A stretch of DNA of 64,000 bases from Deinococcus gobiensis I-0 (GTDB taxonomy: Bacteria > Deinococcota > Deinococci > Deinococcales > Deinococcaceae). Positions 49,108-57,982 of this stretch are shown one piece after another. A program made the position numbers and the translations under genes. Position 1 is the first letter of the stretch. Each line of letters begins with the position of its first letter. The notes under the pieces were generated by a model. That model was not told where the DNA came from, made no database searches, and worked only from the letters and a program-made list of their open reading frames with translations. The stretch spans positions 360,525-424,524 of the forward strand of contig NC_017791.1 of assembly GCF_000252445.1 (NCBI RefSeq). The letters run 5' to 3'.

Positions 49108-49533
49108 TCAGTTTGGAGCGGCGATAGCGGCCTGGCGCCGACGAATGGCGCCTTTCCACTCCCAGGTCAGCAGGCCCAGCAGCGGGAGATGGAGCATCAG
49201 CAAGCGGCCCAGCGCCCGGTCTGAGTCGCTGTTGCCCAGCAGAAAGGCGAATCCGATCAGGAGGAGATCCCCCGAGCCGGCGGCTGCCCCTGGTCGCCAG
49301 CCCAGACCCCAACAGATGGGAGGTGCCAATGTCAACGCCAGAAGAAAGAGGAGGACGAAGAACAGCAGGATGAGGATGAAGACGAGGCCGCCCAGGAACT
49401 CCCTCGCGTCTTCGCTTCCCAGCGCCAGACTGGTCAGCCCCGCGAGCAGAGGCGCGAGGCACACCAGGATGCCCAACACGCGGAGCCAAATCGGCATAGG
49501 GGGGAGGGGAATGCTGCGGGGCGCGGGCGTCAT
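49108..49533 (-). CDS. Small multi-pass membrane protein
   Basis: 141 aa from the ATG at 49533. Three or four hydrophobic segments, including a very strong Leu/Ile/Phe run at about residues 50-75, with a short loop to a last helix near 105-122. The frame upstream of this ATG overlaps the next gene and is not protein-like. Unknown function. Confidence 0.55.
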   Translation of the reverse strand: MTPAPRSIPLPPMPIWLRVLGILVCLAPLLAGLTSLALGSEDAREFLGGLVFILILLFFVLLFLLALTLAPPICWGLGWRPGAAAGSGDLLLIGFAFLLGNSDSDRALGRLLMLHLPLLGLLTWEWKGAIRRRQAAIAAPN

Positions 49534-49574
49534 GCCACAGTGTCGCTCTTCACGCCGTCGGCTGACTACCACAC

Positions 49575-49871
49575 CTACATCATCATGGGCGCGAGGTCTG
49601 GGAGCTGACAGCTGAAGACCAGGTCCACCGCATAACCCGGACGCGGCACAGTCCCGTCCCAGGTCCAGCCCCACGTCTGACGTACAGGTTTTCTGAAAGG
49701 CCGGAGCGCACCATTTAAGGAGGGCACTGAACGGCAACGCAACTCCACCTGAGTGGGCGTGAGCTGTTGCCCTTGGTGGTGCCGGTAAGCCCCCCAGAGC
49801 GTCAAGAGTCCCATGCAAACGATGCCCACCCACCGCAGCGTCGACCAGCCGGTTGCTTGGAGAAGGGTCAC
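49575..49871 (-). CDS. Membrane-anchored small protein
   Basis: 98 aa from a GTG at 49871. One N-terminal membrane helix (RWVGIVCMGLLTLWGA) is followed by a polar, beta-rich domain with two cysteines. It lies 41 nt upstream of the multi-pass membrane gene on the same strand and may be cotranscribed. Unknown function. Confidence 0.5.
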   Translation of the reverse strand: MTLLQATGWSTLRWVGIVCMGLLTLWGAYRHHQGQQLTPTQVELRCRSVPSLNGALRPFRKPVRQTWGWTWDGTVPRPGYAVDLVFSCQLPDLAPMMM

Positions 49872-49904
49872 TGGACACTGACCTCTACTCGACCGGCCTG
49901 CCGC

Positions 49905-50243
49905 TCAGCTCTGGTCCCAGACATTGATCGTAATGGTCACTGTCGCCGGACAGGCCGCGATGTGCTCGTCATAGAGCGCGACTTGCCCACGGACCTCCGG
50001 CAGGCCGGCAGGGTTGCTGAGGAACGGCAGGACATCCCCCGCCTGCGCGACGTACCGGTCGGGATAGCCGCCAGAGCGGATCTGCTGAACCTTGCCCTCG
50101 GCAAGAAGTGGCTGTAGCCAGCGTACCCCCATGACCCCCGTCTCCCAGTACGCCAGCATGGCCGCCTGCATAGCTTCACGGCCCTGAATCTGGTCGACTT
50201 CTTCCGGCGCAAGTCGTATCACTGAAATCGTCCAACCTGACAT
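49905..50243 (-). CDS. Hypothetical protein, 112 aa
   Basis: A small alpha/beta protein with an ordered N-terminal half (EEVDQIQGREAMQAAMLAYWETGVMGVRWLQPLLAEGKVQQI) and a beta-rich end. TACAGT ends 5 nt before the ATG, suggesting a leaderless start. No family is recognised; size and composition resemble immunity-type proteins. Confidence 0.55.
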   Translation of the reverse strand: MSGWTISVIRLAPEEVDQIQGREAMQAAMLAYWETGVMGVRWLQPLLAEGKVQQIRSGGYPDRYVAQAGDVLPFLSNPAGLPEVRGQVALYDEHIAACPATVTITINVWDQS

Positions 50244-50387
50244 GCCTCACTGTACAGAATCCACGAAGACTGCGGAGGAGATAACGTCAGAAAACTGAGA
50301 GTTTCACAATGATCCTGAATCTCTCACTCAATAATGTAGAGATCGTACAGCTTCTCTAGGATGTCAACTTCATGTTACAGTCAATTC

Positions 50388-50834
50388 ATGGCTTACGAAA
50401 AATTGAGTGCACAAGTGGAACAGCTGACCAACCCCCAGCGGAGCGATGCGTTCTTCAAGCAGTTCCGCGACGCAGTTCGCGAAGGGAAAATTGAAGCGGC
50501 CGACCTCCCTGAGCGTTTCGAGCTGCCCAAGGAATATCGTCGTCGGGGAGCCGATGAGACGTACACGCGGACTGTCAAAGATATGGTCGTGGATGTGACG
50601 CCGGCCTACAAGAAGTGGTTCGACGGCGTCAATGAAGAGCTGAGCCAGAACACCCGTCGCGTGGCGGCACCGAAGGCCAGCCTGGAGTCGGTGGAGTCTG
50701 GCGACGTGGACTTCGCGGCGATGGTCGAGGAGACGCGGCGCAAGATGCAGGCCAGCTTCGCGAAGGGCCAGAGCCTGGGCAACGCGCGGAAGACTGCGGC
50801 CAAGCCGGCGGCCAAGCGGACCACCAAGAAGTAA
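50388..50834 (+). CDS. Hypothetical protein with basic C-terminal tail
   Basis: 148 aa from the ATG at 50388, chosen because TACAGT ends exactly 6 nt before it; an ATG nine codons upstream lies in front of that box. The protein is helical and charged, and ends in a Lys/Ala-rich tail (KTAAKPAAKRTTKK) of the kind that binds DNA non-specifically. It is followed by a clear terminator. The function is unknown; it could be a nucleoid-type or replicon-associated protein. Confidence 0.6.
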   Translation: MAYEKLSAQVEQLTNPQRSDAFFKQFRDAVREGKIEAADLPERFELPKEYRRRGADETYTRTVKDMVVDVTPAYKKWFDGVNEELSQNTRRVAAPKASLESVESGDVDFAAMVEETRRKMQASFAKGQSLGNARKTAAKPAAKRTTKK

Positions 50835-50852
50835 GCCGTAGCGCTTCGGGAA

Positions 50853-50879
50853 GGCCCTCCAAGTTTGGGGGGCTTTTTT
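50853..50879 (+). terminator. Rho-independent terminator
   Basis: Stem GCCCTCCAA/TTGGGGGGC (one G-T pair) followed by TTTTTT. It ends the transcript of the 148-aa gene and separates it from the recombinase. Confidence 0.8.
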
Positions 50880-50905
50880 ACGGGTTGCCCCCGCAACATC
50901 AGTCC

Positions 50906-50927
50906 TGGCCCGCACGTCTGCGGGCCA
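50906..50927 (+). promoter_or_regulatory. Start-proximal GC hairpin 1 (recombinase)
   Basis: A perfect 8-bp stem (TGGCCCGC, loop ACGTCT, GCGGGCCA), 12 nt before the ATG at 50940. No T-tract follows. Confidence 0.7.
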
Positions 50928-50939
50928 CAATAGGTCATC

Positions 50940-52433
50940 ATGCCAAACGCTTCCTTGCGCGCTGCGACCTACCGCCGAGTCTCGACCGAGGAGCAGGTCA
51001 GCAACCACAGCCTGGGCAATCAAGCGGACAAGCTGGCGGCCTTCGCGGAGCAGCAGGGGTACGCGGTCGTGCGGGACTACGTGGACCCTGGACATAGCGG
51101 AGCGACCCGCAAGCGCCCTGGCCTGGAGCAGCTGCTGCATGACGCCCGCCTCGGTCTCTTCGATACCGTGCTGATCTACCGCCTCGACCGCTTGGCGCGC
51201 AGCACCCATCTCGCTTACAGCGTCATCCAGGAACTGATGGACGTCGGCGTGGGCGTGCGATCGTCCAGCGAGCCGCAGATCGACAGCACTACTCCCATGG
51301 GGAAGGTCAGTCTGGGTGTCACCGCCATCTTCGCCGAGCTGGAACGCGACACCTTCATGCAGCGCTCCCAGGAAGGCCGCGAGAAGTCCCTCGCGGCCGG
51401 GATCTACAACGGGGGTAGCGTCTCCTACGGCTACGAAATCAAGGACCGACGCCTGGTCATCCAGCCCCAGGAGGCCGAGGTTGTGCGGATGATCTTCCAG
51501 TGGTATCTCGAGCACCGGTGGGCCACGGTGCGCATTGCGGAGGAACTGACGGCCCTGAACATCCCGACCCGCTTCCGGGGCGACGGGCGTTTATTCCGGG
51601 GCAAGGAGACACTCGGCTGCTGGCGAGGGGGCAGCATCTACCGGATGCTCAAGAGCCGGACGTATATCGGGGAGTTCCAGTACGGTCGGCGCACAGCGAG
51701 CGGGAAGAAGGATCCCGACCGCGTCATCAAGGTGGCGGTGCCGCCGATCGTCGACTTGGAGGTGTGGGAGGCGGCGCAGGAGATGATGGTGACGAATCGC
51801 GTCACGGCGCTGAGGAACGCCAAGAACATCTACATGCTCAAGGGTCTGATCCGTTGCGCCGCGTGCGGCCGCTCGTACCTGGGGGCAAAGACGAACGGCT
51901 GGGCTGGGTACCGGTGCTGCGGCCGGGTCGTGCCGGGGGCAGGTCCACGCCATCTGGCGTGTAAGAACACGCATGTGCCTGCCCGCATGGTGGAGGATCC
52001 GGTGTGGGAGCGGATCACAGCGATCCTGCTGGACCCGGGAGAGGTGTTGGGACAGCAGCCGTTGACCCTGATCCCTGCGGAGCTGCCTCTGGTAGAGAAG
52101 GCACTGGCGGACGCCCGCACGAGTCGGGAACGCTTGACGGATCTGTATCTCGACGCCAATGCGGGCCTGAGCAAGGAGGGCTACCTGAGCCGTCTGGCGG
52201 GCATCGACGCGCAGCTGGCAGGCTTGGAAGCGAGGGTGCTGGTGTTGCGAGATACGCAGGCGCAACGTCGGCAGCAGGAGCAGTCGGAGAAGCGGATCTA
52301 TGACCTTTCGGCGCAGTACCGGGATCGGCTGGAGCATGCGGATGATCAGTTGCGGCAGACGCTGGCGCATCAGCTGGTCAAGCGCATCACCGTGCAGACG
52401 GACGGCAGTGTCGACATCGAGTGGGTGGTGTAG
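50940..52433 (+). CDS. Large serine recombinase / integrase
   Basis: 497 aa. The resolvase-type catalytic domain (1-150) has the nucleophile Ser15 in YRRVSTEEQ and the arginine motif YRLDRLARS. A recombinase domain (about 165-280) and a zinc ribbon (RCAACG...YRCCG...CKN, about 302-345) follow, then a coiled coil (about 405-470). It catalyses site-specific integration or excision through a serine-DNA intermediate. It lies about 14 kb from the CI-like gene, so it could be the prophage integrase with many acquired genes in between, or belong to a separate element. Confidence 0.92.
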   Translation: MPNASLRAATYRRVSTEEQVSNHSLGNQADKLAAFAEQQGYAVVRDYVDPGHSGATRKRPGLEQLLHDARLGLFDTVLIYRLDRLARSTHLAYSVIQELMDVGVGVRSSSEPQIDSTTPMGKVSLGVTAIFAELERDTFMQRSQEGREKSLAAGIYNGGSVSYGYEIKDRRLVIQPQEAEVVRMIFQWYLEHRWATVRIAEELTALNIPTRFRGDGRLFRGKETLGCWRGGSIYRMLKSRTYIGEFQYGRRTASGKKDPDRVIKVAVPPIVDLEVWEAAQEMMVTNRVTALRNAKNIYMLKGLIRCAACGRSYLGAKTNGWAGYRCCGRVVPGAGPRHLACKNTHVPARMVEDPVWERITAILLDPGEVLGQQPLTLIPAELPLVEKALADARTSRERLTDLYLDANAGLSKEGYLSRLAGIDAQLAGLEARVLVLRDTQAQRRQQEQSEKRIYDLSAQYRDRLEHADDQLRQTLAHQLVKRITVQTDGSVDIEWVV

Positions 52434-52574
52434 AGGTACGGTTCGCGCCGCTTCAGCTGCCGTGTACTCGGTCTCGTAAGGCTGGGCGAGAGCAGATTGA
52501 GTTTCAATTGCGCTGCTCGTGTGAATTCCTGTGAGTTCGAGGGCGTGGGGTTCTCGGGCGAGGACCTCGCGGTG

Positions 52575-53537
52575 ATGTTCAGCCGGAACCCGGAGGCGAC
52601 CCGTGCGGAGATCGCGCGCAAGAAGGAAGCGCGCGCACAGCAGGCGCGGGAGGCGAACATGCGCGCGGATCTGGGCATCATCCGGGAGTACCTGGACAAC
52701 CTGCGGGAGCTGAGTCGCCGGCACGCGAAGTCGCTCACGCGGGAGAAGGGGCCGAGCACGCAGGACCGGGTGGGCATCGCGCACCTGACGCGGGTGGTGC
52801 GGGGCCTGCATACGCAGGTAGAGAAGTTGCGGGCGGCCGGGCACCCGATGGCGGCGATCACGCGGTTGACCCTGCCGGTGGTGTGGGCGGGGGGGCTGCC
52901 GCTCCATAAGGGCCTGACGCTGAGCCTGCAAGGACAGCAGGGCGTCGTGGTGGAGGCACTGGAGGGTCGTGGGGAGATCACGGTGACGGTGGGGACGAGT
53001 ACGGGGTCGTGGGAGGTGGCGAAGTTGCTCGACGCGAAGGACGTGCAGCCGACGGTGGACGCGGCGGCGTTCGGGACGGAGGCCTTCGAGCGCCTGGCAC
53101 CGAGTCTGCGCGAGGGCGTGCTGAGCGGGCTGTCGGACGGGGCGCAGGAAGAACTGCTGACGGGCGCACTGGGGGCCTTGCCGGTGGCAGCCGAAGTGCA
53201 GCCTGCACTGGTGGTGACGCCACTGGTGCCGATGGACGCGGTTGCGGTGGCGGAGACGGCCACGCCGGTGGTGAAGCTTTCGGCGCGCTTCGGGCTGAGC
53301 GTGGCCGCCCAGTTGCCCCAGGAGGCCGAGCAGGTGTTCGCGATCCAGGGCGACCATCTGGAGCCGGGCGCGGATGGGGACATGCTGCTGGCCCTGGTGC
53401 TGCGGCCGAACGGGGAGGTGCGGCAGGTAACGGTGGTGTTGCGAGACGAGGCGCGTCTGGCGCAGGCCCGGACGCTCATGTGCTCGGGCAGCACGCGCTT
53501 GCGCGAGCGGGTCATGCACCTGCTCAGCGCCGCTTGA
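52575..53537 (+). CDS. Hypothetical protein, about 320 aa
   Basis: The frame is open from 52497. I chose the ATG at 52575 because the preceding 26 codons look non-coding; a GTG at 52572 is equally possible. The N-terminal 60 residues are a charged helix (RAEIARKKEARAQQAREANMRADL), probably a coiled coil. The rest is mixed, with a beta-rich middle (LSLQGQQGVVVEALEGRGEITVTVG). It may be interrupted at its 5' end by recombinase-mediated insertion. No family recognised. Confidence 0.5.
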   Translation: MFSRNPEATRAEIARKKEARAQQAREANMRADLGIIREYLDNLRELSRRHAKSLTREKGPSTQDRVGIAHLTRVVRGLHTQVEKLRAAGHPMAAITRLTLPVVWAGGLPLHKGLTLSLQGQQGVVVEALEGRGEITVTVGTSTGSWEVAKLLDAKDVQPTVDAAAFGTEAFERLAPSLREGVLSGLSDGAQEELLTGALGALPVAAEVQPALVVTPLVPMDAVAVAETATPVVKLSARFGLSVAAQLPQEAEQVFAIQGDHLEPGADGDMLLALVLRPNGEVRQVTVVLRDEARLAQARTLMCSGSTRLRERVMHLLSAA

Positions 53538-53675
53538 GGCGAGTGGGGGAGGGGAGACCTTCCCCCGCCCTCGTTGTCGGGCGGTCCCATTCAGAAGGGC
53601 GTGTCAGTGGACCTAAAGACGGCCAGGGCAAATCTTCAGCTTCACGCCCGGCCGCCTGCGTATCGTGTCCTTACC

Positions 53676-54074
53676 ATGCCAATGCGTGCGACACGAGCGG
53701 TCCTGTCCTTTGTGGGGTCCTGGATCAGGGACACGACCAGTCCCAAGTTCGTCTTTGCCGGTCAGATTGTCGCTTCGGACGACGACCTGTTCCGCAAGGG
53801 GACGCCGTTCGTCGTTCGCCATGATGTGCAGCCGTGTGCGGAGAGCCTGACGCCCGGCCTGGGGGCGTACCTGCTCGAAGTGGAGGGCCACTGCGTGCCG
53901 CTCACGAGTTTTCTGCCGGGCCTGGCGCAGGGGATCTCCCTGTCTGAAGGGCTGACGGTGCAGGGCGTGGAGCATCAATACGTGGCGACGGTGAATCCTG
54001 CGCTGTTCTGGACGCCGCCTGTGGTGCAGGTCGAGGAAGTGGTGTCGGGGTCCTGGGCCCTCGTCGCGGTCTGA
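53676..54074 (+). CDS. Hypothetical protein, 132 aa
   Basis: Start chosen at the ATG at 53676 because a TATCGT box lies 9 nt upstream; the frame is open from 53574, and an ATG two codons further is also possible. The protein is beta-rich, with a conserved-looking PFVVRHDVQPC segment, and ends in short strands. No known family. It belongs to the rightward gene series after the recombinase. Confidence 0.5.
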   Translation: MPMRATRAVLSFVGSWIRDTTSPKFVFAGQIVASDDDLFRKGTPFVVRHDVQPCAESLTPGLGAYLLEVEGHCVPLTSFLPGLAQGISLSEGLTVQGVEHQYVATVNPALFWTPPVVQVEEVVSGSWALVAV

Positions 54075-54078
54075 GGCG

Positions 54079-54103
54079 TGGCCCCAGGCGTGCGCCGGGG
54101 CCA
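54079..54103 (+). promoter_or_regulatory. Start-proximal GC hairpin 2
   Basis: Stem TGGCCCC/GGGGCCA extended inside by GGCG/CGCC across a bulged A, 9 nt before the ATG at 54113. Confidence 0.7.
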
Positions 54104-54112
54104 GAAACGGGC

Positions 54113-54595
54113 ATGTTGACTTACCCCACCCTCAGAGCACTCCACCTCCAGCCCACCCTCACCAGCACCTTCACGGCCACCCCGGAGCCCACCGCCGGGG
54201 ACATCGCCGATCGCCAGCTCGGCACTCTCACGGCCACGCCCTCAGCGCACAGCGTCGAAGTCCGGGCCGGGTTGTACTTCACGCCCGCCTGGGACCCTGA
54301 GGAAGAAGCGCGGGCGAGCGTGTGCTTCCAGGACATGACGCCGGACGAGGCCCGGCATGAAGCCCAGATGCGCGTGCTCCAGGCGGCCCGGCGCCGGACC
54401 CTCCATGGCGTGACCTGGCACTTCGAACGCCTCACCGTCCGCGTGGCCGACCACGACGGGACGTACCTCGCCATCGAGAGCTTGGAGGGCGTGGCCAGCG
54501 ACCTGCATCCCGACCGATACCAGGAGTTGCGCGAGGCCCTCGAAGAAGCCGCCCGAGAGGCCGCGCGGGACTGGGCGATCCTCGGGCTGAATTGA
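54113..54595 (+). CDS. Hypothetical protein, 160 aa
   Basis: An ATG directly after hairpin 2, without a ribosome site. The N-terminal 50 residues are Thr/Pro-rich; the C-terminal part has strands and a long acidic helix (YQELREALEEAAREAARDW). No family recognised. A palindromic terminator overlaps its stop codon. Confidence 0.5.
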   Translation: MLTYPTLRALHLQPTLTSTFTATPEPTAGDIADRQLGTLTATPSAHSVEVRAGLYFTPAWDPEEEARASVCFQDMTPDEARHEAQMRVLQAARRRTLHGVTWHFERLTVRVADHDGTYLAIESLEGVASDLHPDRYQELREALEEAAREAARDWAILGLN

Positions 54596-54624
54596 GGTGA
54601 CGGAGGACACCCCTACCGTCACCT
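54595..54624. terminator. Bidirectional hairpin between convergent genes
   Basis: A perfect 9-bp inverted repeat (AGGTGACGG and CCGTCACCT, 12-nt loop) between the ends of the genes at 54113 (+) and 54677 (-). No T-tract. Confidence 0.55.
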
Positions 54625-54676
54625 CACCGCTCCAGTGCTCAACGCAAGAGAGAGGAACCTGTGAATGCATCTTCCA

Positions 54677-55225
54677 TCATTCGAAGGGGAGATACGCCCG
54701 TTTCTTTCCCAGAGCTGGCGCCATGGTGTACACGCTGCCCACAGCATTCGCGACACCGTCCATGCGGCTTCGCCCGGCGAGTTGATCGTCAATGACACAC
54801 TCCTCAGAGGCGTCGGATGTGCTGCCCACACATTTGATCGTGTGCGTCTTCCCGTCTACAGTTCGCATGATTCCAGTCGAAAGTTTAGAGGCGGCAAAAA
54901 TATTGGCACGAGCGAATCGCTCAGCAGCAGGCGAGCCAAGGAATGTTTCCGTCGTCAGACCTTGAACGCGGAGATCTTCCCAGAGATCCAACACGATTTG
55001 TGAGTCCGCATTGTTGGGTATGAGCACTGTCACTGGCCCTTCAACCGTTTGAAGGACTGGAAGTATCGCTTTGCAATGCAGTGCCTGAGCGCCTCTGGCA
55101 CAAGCAGCGACATACTTTCTGGCGTCGCTCGGCTCTCTGAAATCCAGTCCCTGCAGGTCAACTGGACCACACGCGACGATCGTGCCACAACACAACATTC
55201 CTGTGAGCCAGCGTCGAGCATTCAT
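54677..55225 (-). CDS. Lipoprotein with FAS1-like region
   Basis: 182 aa with a lipoprotein-type signal (lipobox near TIVAC, residues about 15-19). Residues about 60-110 (GPVTVLIPNNADSQIVLDLWEDLRVQGLTTETFLGSPAAERFARANIF) resemble the start of a fasciclin (FAS1) domain, an adhesion-type fold, but the domain looks short. It is the only leftward gene in this series. Extracytoplasmic location is likely; the FAS1 call is tentative. Confidence 0.55.
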   Translation of the reverse strand: MNARRWLTGMLCCGTIVACGPVDLQGLDFREPSDARKYVAACARGAQALHCKAILPVLQTVEGPVTVLIPNNADSQIVLDLWEDLRVQGLTTETFLGSPAAERFARANIFAASKLSTGIMRTVDGKTHTIKCVGSTSDASEECVIDDQLAGRSRMDGVANAVGSVYTMAPALGKKRAYLPFE

Positions 55226-55329
55226 AAGTGTATGGTATCGGGTTCTCTATACCTGATGTGCTCAAACCCTACAGATCTTCTTGAAAAGGATGGAGCAATT
55301 TGATCCACCTCTATTTTCCACATTCTACA

Positions 55330-55360
55330 TTGAGTTCCTGTCTACAGGGAAAGGTATGCT
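55330..55360 (+). promoter_or_regulatory. Promoter of the clamp gene
   Basis: TTGAGT (55330-55335) and TATGCT (55355-55360), 19-nt spacing. Transcription would start near 55367, leaving hairpin 3 within a leader of about 45 nt. Confidence 0.45.
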
Positions 55361-55380
55361 GCATGCACGCTCACCAGTCC

Positions 55381-55402
55381 TGGCCCCCGTCCCCGGGGGC
55401 CA
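55381..55402 (+). promoter_or_regulatory. Start-proximal GC hairpin 3 (clamp gene)
   Basis: A perfect 9-bp stem (TGGCCCCCG, loop TCCC, CGGGGGCCA), 10 nt before the ATG at 55413. Confidence 0.7.
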
Positions 55403-55412
55403 TCTCGCGCAC

Positions 55413-56603
55413 ATGCCCACCCAGGAGTCCGCCACGAACAAGCCCTCTGCCGCTGCCAAGTCCTCCCGCAAGGCGGCCACCAAGCCGCCCGCACCGACCC
55501 TCATCGTGCCGGGCGAGCACCTGCACGTGCAGGTCACGAAGCGCACGCTCAGCGAGGCACTGGGTCTCCTTGAGCGCGTGGTGCCCACCCGGAGCACCAA
55601 CCCCCTGCTGACCATGCTCCGCCTGGATGCCAGCGAGGCCGGGCTGACCCTGAGCGGCACGAACCTGGAAGTCGACCTGGCGTGTTTCGCGCCCGCAGAG
55701 GTGCATCATCCACAGAGCCTGGTGGTGCCGGCCCACCTGTTCGCCCAGGTCGTGCGCAACATGAATGGCGAGCTGATCGAACTCTCGCTGGAGGGCACGG
55801 AGCTGACGGTGCGGGCGGAGGGCAGCGACTTCAAGTTGCAGATCGGCGATCTGGGGGCCTATCCCCCGCTGACCTTCCCACAGGTGGCCGATGCGGTGGT
55901 GGACGCGGCCGCACTCGCCGGGGCGCTGGGCAGTGTGCGGTACGCCGCGAGCAACGAGGCCTTCCAAGCCGTCTTCCGAGGCATCAAGCTCGAACACCAG
56001 GCCACCTTCGCGCGGGTCGTCGCCTCGGACGGCTACCGGGTCGCCCTGTGCGACTTTCCTACGACCGAAGAGGGCCGGACGCTCATCATTCCTGCCCGCA
56101 GTGTCGACGAGCTGGTGCGGGTGCTGCGCGACGGCGAGGCGCGCTTCACCTACGGCGATGGGCAGCTGAGCGTCACCACCTCGCGCATTCGCATGAACCT
56201 CAAGCTGCTCGACGGCGAGTTCCCGGACTATGACCGGGTCATCCCGAAGGAGATCAAGCTGAAGGTCACGCTGCCGGCCGCCATGCTCAAGGAGGCCGTG
56301 GGTCGCGTCTCCGTCCTGGCCGATCGGAACGCGAACAACCGGATCGAGTTCCTGGTCTCCGGCGGGAAGCTGCGCCTGGCGGCGGAGGGCGAGTACGGCC
56401 GTGCGCAGGACCTGCTGGAGGTGGTGCAGAGCGGGGCGGTCCCGACTATGAGTCTGGCGTTCAACGCGCGGCATGTGTTGGACGCCCTGACGCCCATCCA
56501 GGGGGAGGTGGAGTTGCTGTTGTCCGGGCCGACAAGTCCGGCCATCTTGCAGCCGGTGGACCAGTCCGGGTACCGGAGTGTCATGGTGACGCTGCGCGTC
56601 TGA
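55413..56603 (+). CDS. dnaN: DNA polymerase III beta sliding clamp, accessory copy
   Basis: 396 aa from the ATG at 55413 after hairpin 3; the frame is open upstream to 55281 but not protein-like there. The first 35 residues are a Lys/Ala/Pro-rich extension ([12 protein letters not shown]). Then three clamp domains follow, with the family segments [47 protein letters not shown] and the C-terminal VMVTLRV. The clamp tethers DNA polymerase to DNA. There is no dnaA or other replication gene next to it, so this is probably an extra, mobile-element-associated clamp rather than the chromosomal housekeeping gene. Confidence 0.9.
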   Translation: MPTQESATNKPSAAAKSSRKAATKPPAPTLIVPGEHLHVQVTKRTLSEALGLLERVVPTRSTNPLLTMLRLDASEAGLTLSGTNLEVDLACFAPAEVHHPQSLVVPAHLFAQVVRNMNGELIELSLEGTELTVRAEGSDFKLQIGDLGAYPPLTFPQVADAVVDAAALAGALGSVRYAASNEAFQAVFRGIKLEHQATFARVVASDGYRVALCDFPTTEEGRTLIIPARSVDELVRVLRDGEARFTYGDGQLSVTTSRIRMNLKLLDGEFPDYDRVIPKEIKLKVTLPAAMLKEAVGRVSVLADRNANNRIEFLVSGGKLRLAAEGEYGRAQDLLEVVQSGAVPTMSLAFNARHVLDALTPIQGEVELLLSGPTSPAILQPVDQSGYRSVMVTLRV

Positions 56604-56605
56604 GG

Positions 56606-56633
56606 GGTGGCCCTAGGAGGTCCTGGGGCCACC
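56606..56633 (+). promoter_or_regulatory. Start-proximal GC hairpin 4
   Basis: A near-perfect stem: GGTGGCCC/GGGCCACC with an inner AGGA/TCCT pairing and a 2-nt loop; it ends 7 nt before the ATG at 56641. Confidence 0.75.
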
Positions 56634-56640
56634 TCGGCAT

Positions 56641-57147
56641 ATGCTGAAGTTTCTGAATGCCGATCCGCGCACGCAGCTGAAGGCCTTTGATCTCCTGCTG
56701 CTGCCCGCAGTCAAGAACGTGAATCAGCGGGGCGAGCTGCCGATGAGCCCTCACCCCGCCATTCGGTCGCTCACGACGCTCTTCCCCAGGCTGCCGGCCT
56801 ATGCCGGTCTGGTGGTGCTGGAGAGCTACGGCCGGAGTGCAGACCAGCGGTTCGGGATGCTGGCCTTCCAGGATGCTTTTCCAGGCCTCGGGCTGCTGCA
56901 GGTGAAGAACGATTGGGCCGATCCCCTGGACCCCACCTGTCTCCTGTACAGCGGGGTCTGCCTCCAGGGGTGGATCTCCGAAGCGAAAAAGCGCCTGGGG
57001 CGCTTCCCGGAAGTGGCGCTGATCGATCCCGGCCTCGAACACGGCCAGGGCCAACCGCCCATCACTGAGGACGAGTGGATGAGCCCCCTGACGTTCGCCC
57101 TGGACAGGGACGCGGCCCAAGTCACCATCCTGCGCTGGCCCACGTAA
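56641..57147 (+). CDS. Hypothetical protein, 168 aa
   Basis: ATG 7 nt after hairpin 4. A compact alpha/beta protein (AFDLLLLPAVKNVNQRG, GLVVLESYGRSADQRFGM, FPGLGLLQVKNDWADPLD). It lies in a consistent rightward series with the clamp and the DpdA-like gene. No domain recognised. Confidence 0.55.
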   Translation: MLKFLNADPRTQLKAFDLLLLPAVKNVNQRGELPMSPHPAIRSLTTLFPRLPAYAGLVVLESYGRSADQRFGMLAFQDAFPGLGLLQVKNDWADPLDPTCLLYSGVCLQGWISEAKKRLGRFPEVALIDPGLEHGQGQPPITEDEWMSPLTFALDRDAAQVTILRWPT

Positions 57148-57152
57148 GCACT

Positions 57153-57169
57153 GGCCCCCAAGAGGGGCC
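57153..57169 (+). promoter_or_regulatory. Start-proximal GC hairpin 5
   Basis: Stem GGCCCC/GGGGCC with a 5-nt loop, 11 nt before the ATG at 57181. Confidence 0.65.
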
Positions 57170-57180
57170 TGTTCTTGCGT

Positions 57181-57969
57181 ATGGCCAAGCTCCTCATTCA
57201 AGCGGAAACGACGACCGCGCTCGCCCAAGAGATCCGCCGGGTCACGGGCAGCGAGGTTCTGAAGGTCGAAGAGGACGGCCATACGGTCTACTTGGCGTTG
57301 CGCCGTGCCGGCCTCACGACGGCCGTGGTCCTCACCTGCACACCGCTGAGCCTCCCCATGCCGGATGGCGAGAACCTCGCAGTGAAGCTCGAGGGCGAAG
57401 CGGAGAACCCGGCGGCCGCGCGCGCAAGTCGGGCCCTGACAGACCTGCTGACGCCGGCCGGCCTGTTGTTCACGCCCGAGGGCGACTGGCGGGCGCGCTG
57501 CGCGCAGTGGCAGGCTCGCGTCCAGCGCGCCCAGGGTGGGGACACGCTGCTGGGGGAGTACCCGGACGCCGTGGGCTACGTGGGGTACAACGAGATCGGG
57601 AAAAAGGCCTTCGAGCAGGATGCCCGGCGCTTCCTGCGCCAGGTGCGCAAGCTGCTGGGGTGGCCGGGGGAGGTCACGTTCAACCCGAGCGGGATCGCCT
57701 CGTCTGGGGACGTGTACCTGCACCTTACGCCGCCGACCGGTACCGGTGGCGTCATGATCGACGTGTCGGCCGAAGGGGGCTTCCAGCCGGGCGGGTGTAG
57801 TCCGAGCGGGGTGGGTCTTCGCTGGACGCTCACGCCGGGGGAAGGGCAAGACCGCTGGGCGCCGGCGTATCGGAACCGGTGGGCGCGCTGGACCACCACC
57901 GCCACCCAGCTCGCCGACGAGATCCGCGCTGCACAAGCGGACGCCTTCCCTGAATTGAAAAGCGCCTGA
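57181..57969 (+). CDS. Hypothetical protein, 262 aa
   Basis: Start at the ATG at 57181 after hairpin 5; a TTG two codons upstream is less likely. The N-terminal half is alpha/beta, with several short strands (GSEVLKVEEDGHTVYLALRRAGLTTAVVLTC). The C-terminal half is Gly/Trp-rich with beta character (YLHLTPPTGTGGVMIDVSAEGG). Unknown; it may form a functional unit with its neighbours. Confidence 0.55.
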   Translation: MAKLLIQAETTTALAQEIRRVTGSEVLKVEEDGHTVYLALRRAGLTTAVVLTCTPLSLPMPDGENLAVKLEGEAENPAAARASRALTDLLTPAGLLFTPEGDWRARCAQWQARVQRAQGGDTLLGEYPDAVGYVGYNEIGKKAFEQDARRFLRQVRKLLGWPGEVTFNPSGIASSGDVYLHLTPPTGTGGVMIDVSAEGGFQPGGCSPSGVGLRWTLTPGEGQDRWAPAYRNRWARWTTTATQLADEIRAAQADAFPELKSA

Positions 57970-57982
57970 GCCTATCGAGCCC

